From positions 186,001 to 250,000 of the forward strand of contig VIIQ02000004.1 of the NCBI GenBank assembly GCA_007449985.2: a stretch of 64,000 bases of DNA, written 5' to 3'. The translations under genes were made by a program, and so were the position numbers. Shown here in pieces: positions 10,920 to 21,372 of this stretch (within the stretch, counting starts at the first letter, position 1; the number at the start of each line of letters is the position of its first letter). The notes under the pieces were generated by a model that saw nothing but the letters and a program-made list of their open reading frames with translations, was not told the DNA's origin and ran no database searches. This DNA comes from Desmodesmus armatus (Eukaryota > Chlorophyta > Chlorophyceae > Sphaeropleales > Scenedesmaceae).

Positions 10920-13210
10920 CTACCTTCCATCCCTCCCCCCCCCTCCCTTCCCTACCTTGAGCTGTCGCTGCTTGCACAGCCTGCTGTTGGTGAGCAGCGT
11001 GACCACGTCACCTCCGCCCGCCTTTGCCCCCTTGCCAGTGGGCCAGGGTGAGCCGGCCTCAACAAGCCGCACAACCATCTCCAGCTTGCCCCACGTAGCA
11101 GCAGCCTGCAAGTACAAGGAGAGGTTGAACCTTGTCACACATGCTCTCCGATGTGTGCAGTCGGTCTCCCCACCCATCTTTATTTACATGTATACCTTCC
11201 ATTCAACATGCATACCTTCCATTTGAACATGTTTGCTGCCAAACAAACAACAGAGAAACTTGTGAAAGCAAGATCATCTTGCAAATGCCACCGACCTGTA
11301 TAGGGATGCTGCCATAGCTGTCAGTGATGGTCAGGCAGGCACCACACTCTGCATGGCAGCAAGCAACACAACACGCAAACATCAGAAACAGCAGCAGCAG
11401 CAGCAGCAGGAAAAGCATCAATATTGTGCTGGCAGGTCCGTGACAGGTGCCCAGGTGCACACACTAGGGTGTACACACACCAGCAAAAGGAAAACGACCC
11501 GCCCCAAGGGGAGTCTCCGCGAGCAAGTCAAAACCCTTGAGGCTTGTGAGGCTTTGGATGTTGTGTGTCTCTGACACCTCACGCTCCTTCCTCCAGAGCC
11601 CCGCTATCAGTATGAGCACAAGAAGAAGTGCAACACGCGCTGAACAAGCAGCTGCGCTGCAAATAGACCATACGAACAACAAATTCCTGAGCACAGCACA
11701 GCACAGCATACTCACTGAGCAGCTCCTCCAGTATGCTGGCGTTGCCGTTTGATGTCGCGTAGTGCAGGGGCGTCTGACCGCTGGCCTTGTCTGGAAGGTC
11801 GGGGTCAGCCCCAGCAGCCAGCAACGCCTTGGCCACCTGCAGGGCGACGTATGATGTGTGTGTGTGTGTGGGGGGGTCATGGCTGGGGATAGAGGAGGGG
11901 GGTGGGGTGGGGGGGAGCAGGCGGAAAGTGCAAGGCCCACGGGGCGTGTGCAGCAATGGCGGCTACGAAGCAGCACATTGGCCATTTGCAAGGTGGGCCA
12001 AGGGGTGAGGGCAAAAGCAAGGGGCGGGTGGGCGCTGGGGAGGGGCAGGCGTACAGCGCAAGAGGTCCCAGGGCAGGGGAGAGCGGCGGTAAAGCGAGGG
12101 CGGCTCTGCCGCTTTCCTACCTTGGTCTGTCCCTTGGAGGCTGCGAGCACCAGAGGGGTGCAGCCGCCACCCTTGGTGCCACTGTAGTGGTTGATGGGGC
12201 AGCCAGCAGCAATGACCTGCAGCAACGGCAGCACAGCACAGCACAGCACGTGGCCAAAATCAACGCTCAGCGTTTGCTGTAAGGAGCAAGCAAGCTATTG
12301 TCAACATTGACATTGCGATGCTAGACTCAAGGATAATGGAACGAACGAAGCTGGGCTGGCAGAAGTGAAGAAGATGATGGAGCATAAAGACATGGCTTGA
12401 TGTACTGCAGTGTGGCAGTTTTTGTTCAGGCTGAGCAATATGCGGTTCAGTGACCCCACCTCCTTGACCATTACAGGTACAGTACCAGGCTCAGCAGAAA
12501 CTGAGCAACCCACAATGTCCGGTCCAGCGTCCTCACCTCCTTTACAAGCTTGGTGGTCCACTCCTTGTTGTTTGCAGCATAGTGCAGCTCCACATCGTCC
12601 ACATGCTTGGCAGGCACTCCGGCCATGGCACCTGACTTGCATAGCTCCGATATGATTTCAAGCTTCTTGCCGCTGGACGCCTGCAGACACAGAAAACAGG
12701 CGGGCACAGGGGAAAAAGCAGAGGAGCAAGGAATTTTTCAAACAGGAGGTATATGGGTGCCGGAATGAGAGGCACAGCTCAGATATTATGGCGAGCTACT
12801 TGCCGCTGTACGCATGCGGACCCAACACAAGCGGCAGGCGCAAGATGAGTAATGGCTTTCACAGGAGGTAGCGGGATAGGAGTAAAGATCAGAGGCACCA
12901 AACTTGCACAGCTCGGATACGATGGCCAGCTGCGTCCTGCTGGACACCTATCGACATGGGAGGTATCATGCGAGAGGCACATGAATATTATGTTCAGGGG
13001 GTTGAGGGCAGTAGCCAATAATGCCAGGCGCATCGCACATGTGGCTGCCCCAAGCTGCCGCAACTGCTCAGAGCATTGACTGTGCTCAGGTCACAAACGA
13101 ACCCCCACCTGCAGTAGGGGTGAGTAGCCGTTGGAGCACTGATGGTTGACGCCAGCCCAACCGACAATCAGCCGCTGCATCGTCTCAAGGTGGCCTGCCA
13201 TGATAGCCCT

Positions 13211-13244
<34 letters not shown>

Positions 13245-16200
13245 CGGCGGCGGCAGCAGCAGCGGCAGCAGCAGAGGCGGTGGCGGCAGCGGTGGCAGCA
13301 AACCAGAAAGGTGATACATGAAGCAGCCGGCTTAAAGGCAAACCCAAAAGGTGATGGCAAATGTGCAAAAATGTGACAAATTGCTGGTGGTTGTGTCCTG
13401 CCCCTTGCAGCCTCGGCAGCCCCACTTTCCAAAAACTACCAATTGGTATTTGGTGGCGGAGGACATGGGTTGCAACTGTTGAGCTGATGTAAGCTCACAC
13501 TGGGCTAAGGAAAAACGTGTGCGCAACAAAGACATGTGTTGCAAGACAGTCTTTGCTTATCACAGCAAGGGACCCAGACCATCCGCATGTAACAAGGCCC
13601 CTGGTTTCACCTGTGCAGGGGCAGTAGGCCATAGCTGTTGTCACTGAAGCCCTTGCTCTCCTCCGCCAGCTGGTAGGAGAAGCCAGGCACCCAGTCTGTC
13701 AGCCGCGCCAAGCTAAGCATGAACCACGCCGCTGCTGCAGCCGCCGAGGGGCTCACAGACTCCAGGTCTGCAACCAGGCAGCAGCAGCAGGAGAAAAGAG
13801 GTGTGTGGAGGGTTTTAGCCAGCGACAGCTGATCATTGGTTCACGCAGCTAGTAGGGGGTGGGGGCGTTTGAAAGGGAAACCCCAGCGGTTGAGACATGA
13901 CCCACACACAATGGAGGCATGCCGTCAGTCCTGTCAGATGTGTACGAACGGCGTCAAAAAGTAAGATGGGTGACAGAGCGAGACAGGTAGAGGGGATTGC
14001 ATGGCGGAGAAGGTGTGGGATGAGGGGCTCACAGACTCAGGTCTGCAACCAGGCAGCAGGGACAAGGGGGCGTGTGGAGGGCTCAGCCAGCAACTCAGTC
14101 AACCAAGGCAGGAGGGGTTTAGGGGTGGTGGTGTGCTGAGACATGACCTTCAACCCACGGATGCATGTCATGAGTCATGGGGACCTGTCAGAATTGTGTG
14201 GAAGGGGTAAGAGGGGTGACAGACTGCAATAGAAAGAGGGGTTGCATGGTGACGGATAAACGTGCGGGAGGGGCTCACAGACTCCAGGTCTGCAGCCAGG
14301 GAGCAGGGAGAGGCGGGCGTGTGGAGGGCTCAGCCAGCGACAGCCAATCGCGCCTTTTGCAGGCTGTAGGGGTTGGGGGCACGAGTGGTTGCACAGACAC
14401 GACCTTCACACAACATAGGCATGCCGTCAGCCATAAAGACCTGTCAGACGTGTGTGGAAGGGGTAAGAGGGGTGCCAAGCCGAGCTGATAGAGGGGATTG
14501 CAAGGTGAAGAACATGCGTAAAAGGTGTAGCCTGCAGCCACAGCCAGCACACTTGACCATTGCTTCGCCACCCCAGAAGCAGCCCCAGTGTCTCGCACCT
14601 CTGTGAGTGAGGGGCATTGGCTGGTCGTCCCACTCCTCCTCACTCAATGGGTCCCAGGAAGTGCCACTGTCCTCATCTTCACTGCAGTCACTGGCCATCG
14701 CACGCTCCGCCGCCGCTGCTGCTGCTGCCCCTGCTGCTGCCGCTGCTGCCACTGTTGCTGCTGCTGCCGCTTCTGCTGCTTTCATAGCAGCAGTGTAGTC
14801 AGCGTCATCCTGACCCGGCTGCTGCTGCTGCTGGTGGTGGCTGGCACCCTCTGCAGCAGCTGCTGCAGTGTCAGCGGGTGTGTCACTAGCAGCACCATCC
14901 TCACCCTGCTGCTGGCTGCCAGCCGCTGCGACCGCTGCTGCATTGTCAGCGGAAGAATCAGCAGCACCATCCTCACCCTGCTGCTGCTGCTGCTGGCTGC
15001 CAGCCGCTGCAGCCGCTGCTGCAGTGTCAGTGGGTGTGTCAGTGGCAGCGGCGTCCTCACCCTGCTGCTGCTGCTGCTGCTGCTGGCTGCCAGCCGCTGC
15101 AGCCGCTGCTGCAGCGTCAGTGGGTGTGTCAGTGGCAGCGGCGTCCTCACCCTGCTGCTGCTGCTGCTGGCTGCCAGTTGCTGCAGCCGCTGCTGCAGTG
15201 TCAGCGGGTGTGTCACTCGCAGCGGCATCCCCACCCTGCTGCTGCTGCTGCTGGCTGCCAGACCCTGATGCTGCTGTTGGGGTGCCGGCATTGTCAGCCG
15301 GTGTGTGGCTGACAGTGCTGTCCTGACCCACCTGCTGCAGCTGCTGCACCCTCTCCTCCGCTGCTGTCGCTGCTGCTGCTACCGCCGCTGCTGCCGCCAC
15401 CACTGCTGAAGCTGTGCCAGCATTTTCCCCGCCGGCTGCAGCGCCCTGCCCGTGCTGCTGCTGCTGGTTGACACGCCCTGCCCCTGCTGCTGCATCTGCC
15501 AGTATGCTGCTGCTGCCGGCGCTGCTACTGGGCCGGAAAAAGAACACGTCACCCCAGTCGATCTCAGAGCCCTGTGCAATCTGCAGGAACCGCTCTGACG
15601 CCTTTTCTAGATCCTCGTAGGTGACTGTACTGCTGCTGTCTGACTGCAGCCCCTCTGCGAATGCCTGCTCCAGCTGCTGCACCATCCTGCACCCGCCCTC
15701 GTCAGCTGCACCCCGGTGCCGCGCCCGTGTTAGCACCCCAAGAGTGGTTACCCTAAGCGTAACCACCACTGACTCTAATATTTCACGCCCCTTCTGCTGC
15801 GCATCATCCACACCTGAGCCTTTGCTCTGCTTGGTGGACAGCTGCTGCACAGGTGCAAGGACCGTCTGCAGCTGCGGGCTGGTCATAGACGCATGCAGCT
15901 GGCCTGCAGCTAGCTGCGCCTGCAGCCGCATTACATCAGCCATGGCTGCCGCTGTCTCAGGTGGCGGGGCAGGCAGAGTAGCCAGCTTGCCAAAGGGCTT
16001 CGTGAAGTTGAGCATCATAGCCTTGACATGCTCCTGCAACAAACTGCGTACTTCAGCAGCACTGTCAACTGCTGCTGCTGCCTTGCGTGCTGGCTTGCCC
16101 CCTGCCTTCCCACCTGGCTTCTGCTTGATGGGCGAGCTGCTGCTGCTGCAGGGAGGCCCCGCCTCACCACCTGCTGCTGTTGCTGCTGCAGCAGCAGTTT

Positions 16201-17897
16201 TGCTGTCGCCTCTGCTGCTGCTGTCTGCATGTCGGCCCCCGGGCTCTGACCCTGCTGGGAGCAGGGTAAGGTACTTTCCCAGCTCATACTTTGCCAGTGG
16301 TGCACCTGCATCCAGCCAGGCCTGGTAGCTGGGCTCAGCTGCTGTCCTCAGCAGCTCCAGCTTGCCTGTCTCTTCAACTGCCTTGTACACCCTGTGTGAA
16401 GGTAGGGGGGGAAAGGCGCACCACGTCAGTGCAAACTGCCTTGTAATGCTGTGACGTTGATGCTGCTATGTATGGGGCGATGTATGCATTTGGGAGACAG
16501 CCAGTCATACAGATGCTGTTGCTGCTATGGTGGGTGCCGGGAGGACTCGTGCACAGGGACTCTTGCAACAGCATCCCACACCTGTGAGCTGTCAGGAAGC
16601 TGACGATGTCAGGTGCGTTGGCAGCTGTGGCAAAAAGCAGCGGTGTTGCGTTCTTGTCGGACTTTGCTGCTGTGTCAGCCCCTGCTGCAACGAGCTGCTG
16701 CACCACCCGCAAGCTGTTGCTGCCAGGCATGGCCTTGCAGCAGACGGTGTTGATATCAGGTGCTGTGCTGGTGGGTGAGGTCAGCGTCCTGCAGGCAGTA
16801 GCAGTGCAGGACACAAGCAGTCCTGTCAGGGTCAGCACATGCAGGCTGCAGGAAAGTTGGCCAGCAGATGCACGATGCAGGACAAGTGTCAGTCCATGAA
16901 TATGCAGTCGCTGGCAGTGGTCACCACATGCAGGAGCATGACAGCCTGTCAGCAGGACCTGCAGAGTGCAGGACAGCTGGTCAGGACATGCAGAGTGCAG
17001 GACAGCCTGTCAGCAGCACCTGCAGGTGCAGGCTGCTGCTGTTCGACACACTTCCACAACCCCCACATGATGCAGGCATCTATGAGCACACGGACATGAT
17101 ATTGGAATCCCCAGACCACCTTATTCAGCATGGCAGATTACTGTGGATCAGCAAAAGGGATGGCAGCCCCATGCGCGTGCAGCTGCCAGTTGCTATCTAA
17201 TGCTTGCCACAACCCCCCTACTATGAGAAATGTTGTGTCTCATGGCGCAGAACAAACCATTGCTGCAGCACAACTATACAGTAAGCACCAACGCCCTGCC
17301 CTTGGTGGGTGCATGTTGCCTTGATGGGTGCATGTGCTGGCACCCTGTCCTGCTGCAGATGACCTTCAACCGGTGAAAAGTCGTCTCGGCAACCCCGTCT
17401 AATTCTCCATGCTATGCAAATGCAGCAATAATGAGTGCATACACCTGAGCGCATGGCTGCACAGTGTGCTGGGGACAATTGGTGTGCTGCAAGCAAACCC
17501 ACCTGCGCTGTGCAGCTGTGAGAGTGCCCAGGCATGCCATGTGCAGAGCTGTGAGGCCACCTGGACCCCTCAGGTTGACGGGAAGGGGCACACAGGCTGC
17601 CAGCACAACATCTAAGCTGGGCACGCCGCGCCAAAAGGGGCCGGGGTCTGCAGTGCAGCTGCTGCTGTCGTTTGCTGGGTCTGCTGCTTTGGACGTGCTG
17701 GTTGCAATGCCATTAGCAGCTGCCATGACCGCCTTGTGCAACAGGGGCCATCCTTCTGAGTCTGTTGCATATGGGTCGACCTTATCTGCTGCATCTGGCA
17801 CAGAAGGGTTAACCTCAGCTGCAGGCTGTTCTGCTCCATCTGTCACTGTGCCAGCCTTGTCCTTCACCGGGCTGGCAGGGGGCTCCTCAGCGTCCAT
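10920..17897 (-). CDS. Ankyrin-repeat protein with large low-complexity central exon
   Basis: Ten exons in phase: 17897-17503, 16767-16582, 16391-14599, 13767-13611, 13208-13109, 12680-12537, 12216-12121, 11836-11716, 11348-11296, 11105-10920 (about 1076 aa). Ankyrin signatures recur: LTALHMACLG; VVQQLVAAGADTAAKSDKNA then TPLLFATAANAPDIVSFL; AIMAGHLETMQRLI; GCTPLVLAASKGQTK; ALLAAGADPDLPDKASGQTP then LHYATSNGNASILEELL; CGACLTITD. The 1.8-kb third exon carries Gln/Ala/Asp repeats between the ankyrin groups. Ankyrin arrays bind protein partners; no enzyme domain is seen, so the target is unknown. The 3' end is uncertain: exon 10 either reads through a donor-like AAG|GTAGGG to the stop at 10920 or is spliced onward. 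Three exon edges of this gene are repeated in tandem in flanking DNA (see findings). The start MDAEEPPASPV fits a first exon. Confidence 0.78.
13748..14528. repeat. Three tandem copies of an exon edge plus intron (units about 245-275 bp)
   Basis: Copies begin near 13748, 14023 and 14268. Each opens with GGGGCTCACAGACT, then a CAGGTCTGCA splice-acceptor-like segment, and ends with a GTAGAGGGGATTGCA-like segment. The first copy overlaps the start of ankyrin exon 4; the other two lie inside the upstream intron. Confidence 0.85.
14870..15275 (-). repeat. Coding tandem repeat inside ankyrin exon 3
   Basis: Five to six units of about 80-95 bp encode variants of DTPADTAAAAAA followed by GSQQQQQQGEDAA. 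The Gln runs differ in length between units, as expected of replication slippage, but the reading frame is kept throughout. Confidence 0.85.
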
Positions 17898-18449
17898 ACT
17901 TGTCAGGATACAACTAAATGCAGCATCGAAGCCTGATAAGCACGCCTGTTGGCCTCAGAAAAATTGAGGGACCGATCCAAGCTAGCTGAAAAGTGATTGG
18001 AGGTGGATGCTAGTCTTGTGCATTGCAACAGAACAGCATTTCGGTAGGACATCCCCCCTTAGGGACCCTCATGCTTGTTGGTGGCAGTTGTGCTGCCTGC
18101 AACTGCTTGTTCATGGATTCTCTTGCCTGCCTTGCGAGATGATGCAGTGAAAAGTCTTGCACCCCATATTCATCTGCGTCACGTTCTCTTTGAGCCTCAG
18201 TACCAAAAGAGCCGTTTCGGGCACACACACTCAACCAGCAGTTTCAGTCTTAGTGCCAGTTCTCGACTCGACGTGCTGAGGCCAGCCTGCTCTCAGGCCG
18301 TTGAACATTGATTTTTTTGGGTGTTGCCTTCCAGGCGTAACAGCAGCAGCCACAGCCTGCTAGGACCGCAGCGCATGGGGTGCAGTAGCTGACCAGCAGT
18401 CCAGAGCAGCACCCATCGTTGCGCAGTTGACTGGCTGTGGCACTCGGTG
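17898..18449. promoter_or_regulatory. Shared intergenic region between two divergent genes
   Basis: The ankyrin gene starts leftward at 17897 and the ABHD17-like gene starts rightward at about 18450. These 552 bp must hold both promoters and 5' UTRs. I see no clear TATA box or other motif that I can defend. Confidence 0.4.
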
Positions 18450-21372
18450 ATGGGTCATTCTGGGTCACATAAAGGAGCAGCTGCAGGTTGCTGGCCGTCT
18501 CAGAACGGTCCAGTGCCTCACAGCGGCCCTTGGGGCAAGATAGTTGACAACATAGCATCAAAGCTGGCGTTCTTCCCGCCAGCGCCGCCATCTTACAGTG
18601 TGGAGGAACATAAGGATGGCACAGGGGAGCTATACATCCAGCCAACTGACAGGTGAGTGGTTTGGAGAATCCAGCGCCTGCAGCAGCTCTGTCCATGCAG
18701 GTGCTGTACAGTTACACGCGCTGTCCAGACACAGCTAAACTGTGGGCAGGAAGCACCGCATCTCTGTATGTCAACCCCAAAATAGGCATATGCTCTGACT
18801 AATCATCAAGGGCCGGCTACCCATGCAGCCAGCACCTAGAGCTTTCAAGGCCCCCTTCCACTCACTTCACTCCCAAACCCTGGTCGGATGTTCCTGGACA
18901 GCCCTGTCAAGGCATGTCCTGCTGCATGCATCCGCTGTGCTGACACTCTCCCTGTGTCCTGCACTGCAGGAGCTATCAGCGGGTGACGGCAGCGCGGGTG
19001 CGCTGGCTGCAAACAACCCAGGGCAACAGCATCGTCAGTGCCTTTGTGCCCTACCTTGATGGGAAGGGCAGCAGCAGCGCCAAGCTGACTCTCCTGTACA
19101 GCCATGGAAACGCAGTAGACCTCGGTCAGATGCTGCCTGTGTACAAGTGAGAGACTGTCGGCAGCTGAAGCACTGCACCTTGTTTGTTGGGACGGGGCAG
19201 CAGGGTGATGCATGGTGCGGCTTGCTAAAATGCCAAGCCGGCAGCAGTTCCTGCTTCATTGCCAGTCAGCTAGGGTTTAGGGTTACTTGTGGAGAAAACT
19301 GAGAGATGCCTGCAGCTGTATAGCCCTTGCACGACTACCGATGCCACTCTGCTGCTGGTGTGCAGGGAGCTTGGGAGGCTGCTGCGGGTCAATGTCATGG
19401 GCTATGACTATACAGGTAATGTGTGTTGACTTGTGATCAGAAGTTATATGCCGTTATGCCTGTGTGAATGACGAGCACGGCTGTGTGTGTTGCACTGGTC
19501 GCACCTGGTGTGTTTTCCGGCAGCATAGAATGTTTCTTGTGTGGGGTCCACTCAACAACTTACAATCCCTTGCGCCTCCGCAGGGCTTGACGGCAATGCT
19601 GGTTGTTGGAATCTCATTCAGGGGGTCAGGATGCCTTGCAGCATACCCACTGCTGCCGTTGCTGCACGCTGCTGCCGCTGCTGCTGCTTCCTTTGTTGCT
19701 GCTGCTGCTTTGCCAGGCTATGGCCCGTGCAGTGGTCAGCCCAGCATCGCGGCCACCTGCTGTGACATCAGTGCAGTGCTGCAGTCGCTGGAGACAGACC
19801 ATGGCATCAAGCGGCACACCGTCGTCATGTACGGTCAGTCTGTCGGCTCAGGCCCAACGGTAAGCAGCAGCAGGGGCGGGTCTACTGAATGAGGAATTGT
19901 GCTGCAGCAGGGGTGCTGTGGGTGGCATGCTGTGGGTGGCGTGCGTACATTGAGCTGAGAAGGCTTCCCTATTTATCAGAAAGCTGCATCAGCTGTGCTT
20001 GCAAAGCGTGTGATGTTCCGGATGTCAGGGGGCGTCCTGGTGGGCGCATGCTGCGGCTGCGGCTGCGACGGCATCACCAGGAGGGGTGTGCGTGTGTGGC
20101 TGTGCATCACCTTCGCACTTCGTCCTGATTTCTTCACAGAACGCATGCGTGGTGCATCGTACACACTTTTGTCTGTCGTGTTTGACACGTGTGTGCATTG
20201 TGCTGCTTCACACCCCCAGGTGTGGTTGGCTTCCCAGCAGCCGGGTGTAGGAGGGGTGGTGCTGCACTCGCCGCTGCTGTCAGGGGTGCGTGTGTTCAAC
20301 CCCAACCTGCGCTGGTGGCCCTCGTGGGCTGACATCTTCCCCAACCACCTGCTGGTCAAGAAGATCGATGTGCCGCTGTTGGTCATGCATGGTACCGCAG
20401 ACGAGGTGGGTGGTGTGTCGGCAGAGGGAGTGTGTTTGGATACGATCTGGAATTTGTTTCGATCTTCTCTGACGAAACCATAAGGGGCTGTGTACCCATG
20501 CCGCCGGCACCTAGAGCTTTCACGGCCCTTCCACTGCTGGTCATGCATGGTACCGCAGACGAGGTGGGTGGTGTGTCAGGTCAGCAGAGGGGGTGCGTTT
20601 GCGTACACTGTAGAATATGTCTCATAAGGATAGTCCTACACGACAGTCAAGCAGTGTGTGGGTGCTGCAACCACGGCACAGCAGACGAGGTGTGTAAATT
20701 TGTTGGTGGTGCCGGTTCCGCCATGCATGTGTCTTGTGTACGCATCGTGACAAGCCCTTGGCACAGGTGTGGGTCTTAGCAGCCAGACAGACTGGAGAAT
20801 GGCAGCACAGCAACAGTCATGAGCCGATCAAGCACAATGCTCTTTTCAGTTCCTGTACTGCTTCCTGTACTGGTTTTTGCCATTTACTTGATGTACGATT
20901 ACACAGTTACAGTTACAGTAATTGGCTCAGCAAAAGCTGGGCGACCCACAAGGGAGCCAGAGGCTCATGGGGGAACTGGGACAAACCCATCACTCGCCAA
21001 AATGCGATCAAGAAGATTACAGTAAGGTATTGTACTGCACTGTGCTGAGTTGCGCTGTACTGTTGTGCGGATGTCGGCGGCATGCAGGTGATTGATGTCA
21101 GTGCTGGTCGGCGGTTGGCTGAGCTGGCGCCTGCAGCTGTGCCTCCCCTGCTAGCAGAGGGCTTTGACCACCAAAACGTAGAAGCCTGTCCCGAATACCT
21201 ACCAAGGCTCAAGCAGTTCCTCGGCCATGTGGAAGCAGCAGCAGCAGCGAGCCCCCAGGGGCCAGCAGAGGCTGCTGTTGCAGCTGGTGCGGCAGCGATT
21301 AATGGGGGGAGGGTCCAGCGGCAGGGGTCAGCGTCACAGGTGGCGGGGAGTGGCAGCAGAAGCAGGCAGTGA
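18450..21372 (+). CDS. ABHD17-like alpha/beta hydrolase (predicted depalmitoylase family)
   Basis: Six exons in phase: 18450-18652, 18970-19146, 19366-19415, 19717-19859, 20220-20405, 21088-21372 (347 aa). Family marks: IASKLAFFPPAPPSY near the N-terminus, LTLLYSHGNAVDLGQMLPVY, VNVMGYDYTGYG, the nucleophile elbow VVMYGQSVGSGPT with Ser185, VVLHSPLLSGVR, HGTADEVID with Asp252, and GFDHQNVEACPEYLPRLKQF with His281. The triad is complete. ABHD17 proteins are membrane-anchored serine hydrolases that remove palmitate from proteins; substrate here is unknown. Length is near the family norm apart from an Ala/Ser-rich tail. The N-terminus is the weak point: the ATG at 18450 is in frame, but relatives usually start much closer to the IASKLAFFPP block, so an unseen upstream exon is possible. 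TGTAA follows the stop by 56 nt. The end of exon 5 is repeated twice in the next intron. Confidence 0.87.
19273..19286. repeat. Short TTTAGGG-type tract in an intron
   Basis: AGGGTTTAGGGTTA lies in intron 2 of the ABHD17-like gene. It matches about two units of the plant-type telomere repeat; it is too short to be a telomere. Confidence 0.5.
20378..20696 (+). repeat. Three tandem copies of the ABHD17 exon-5 end
   Basis: The true exon end, with GGTCATGCATGGTACCGCAG and the following donor, is at about 20382-20413. A near-identical copy lies at about 20538-20575 and a shorter, more decayed copy at about 20672-20692. Only the first is followed by an in-phase gene structure. Confidence 0.8.
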
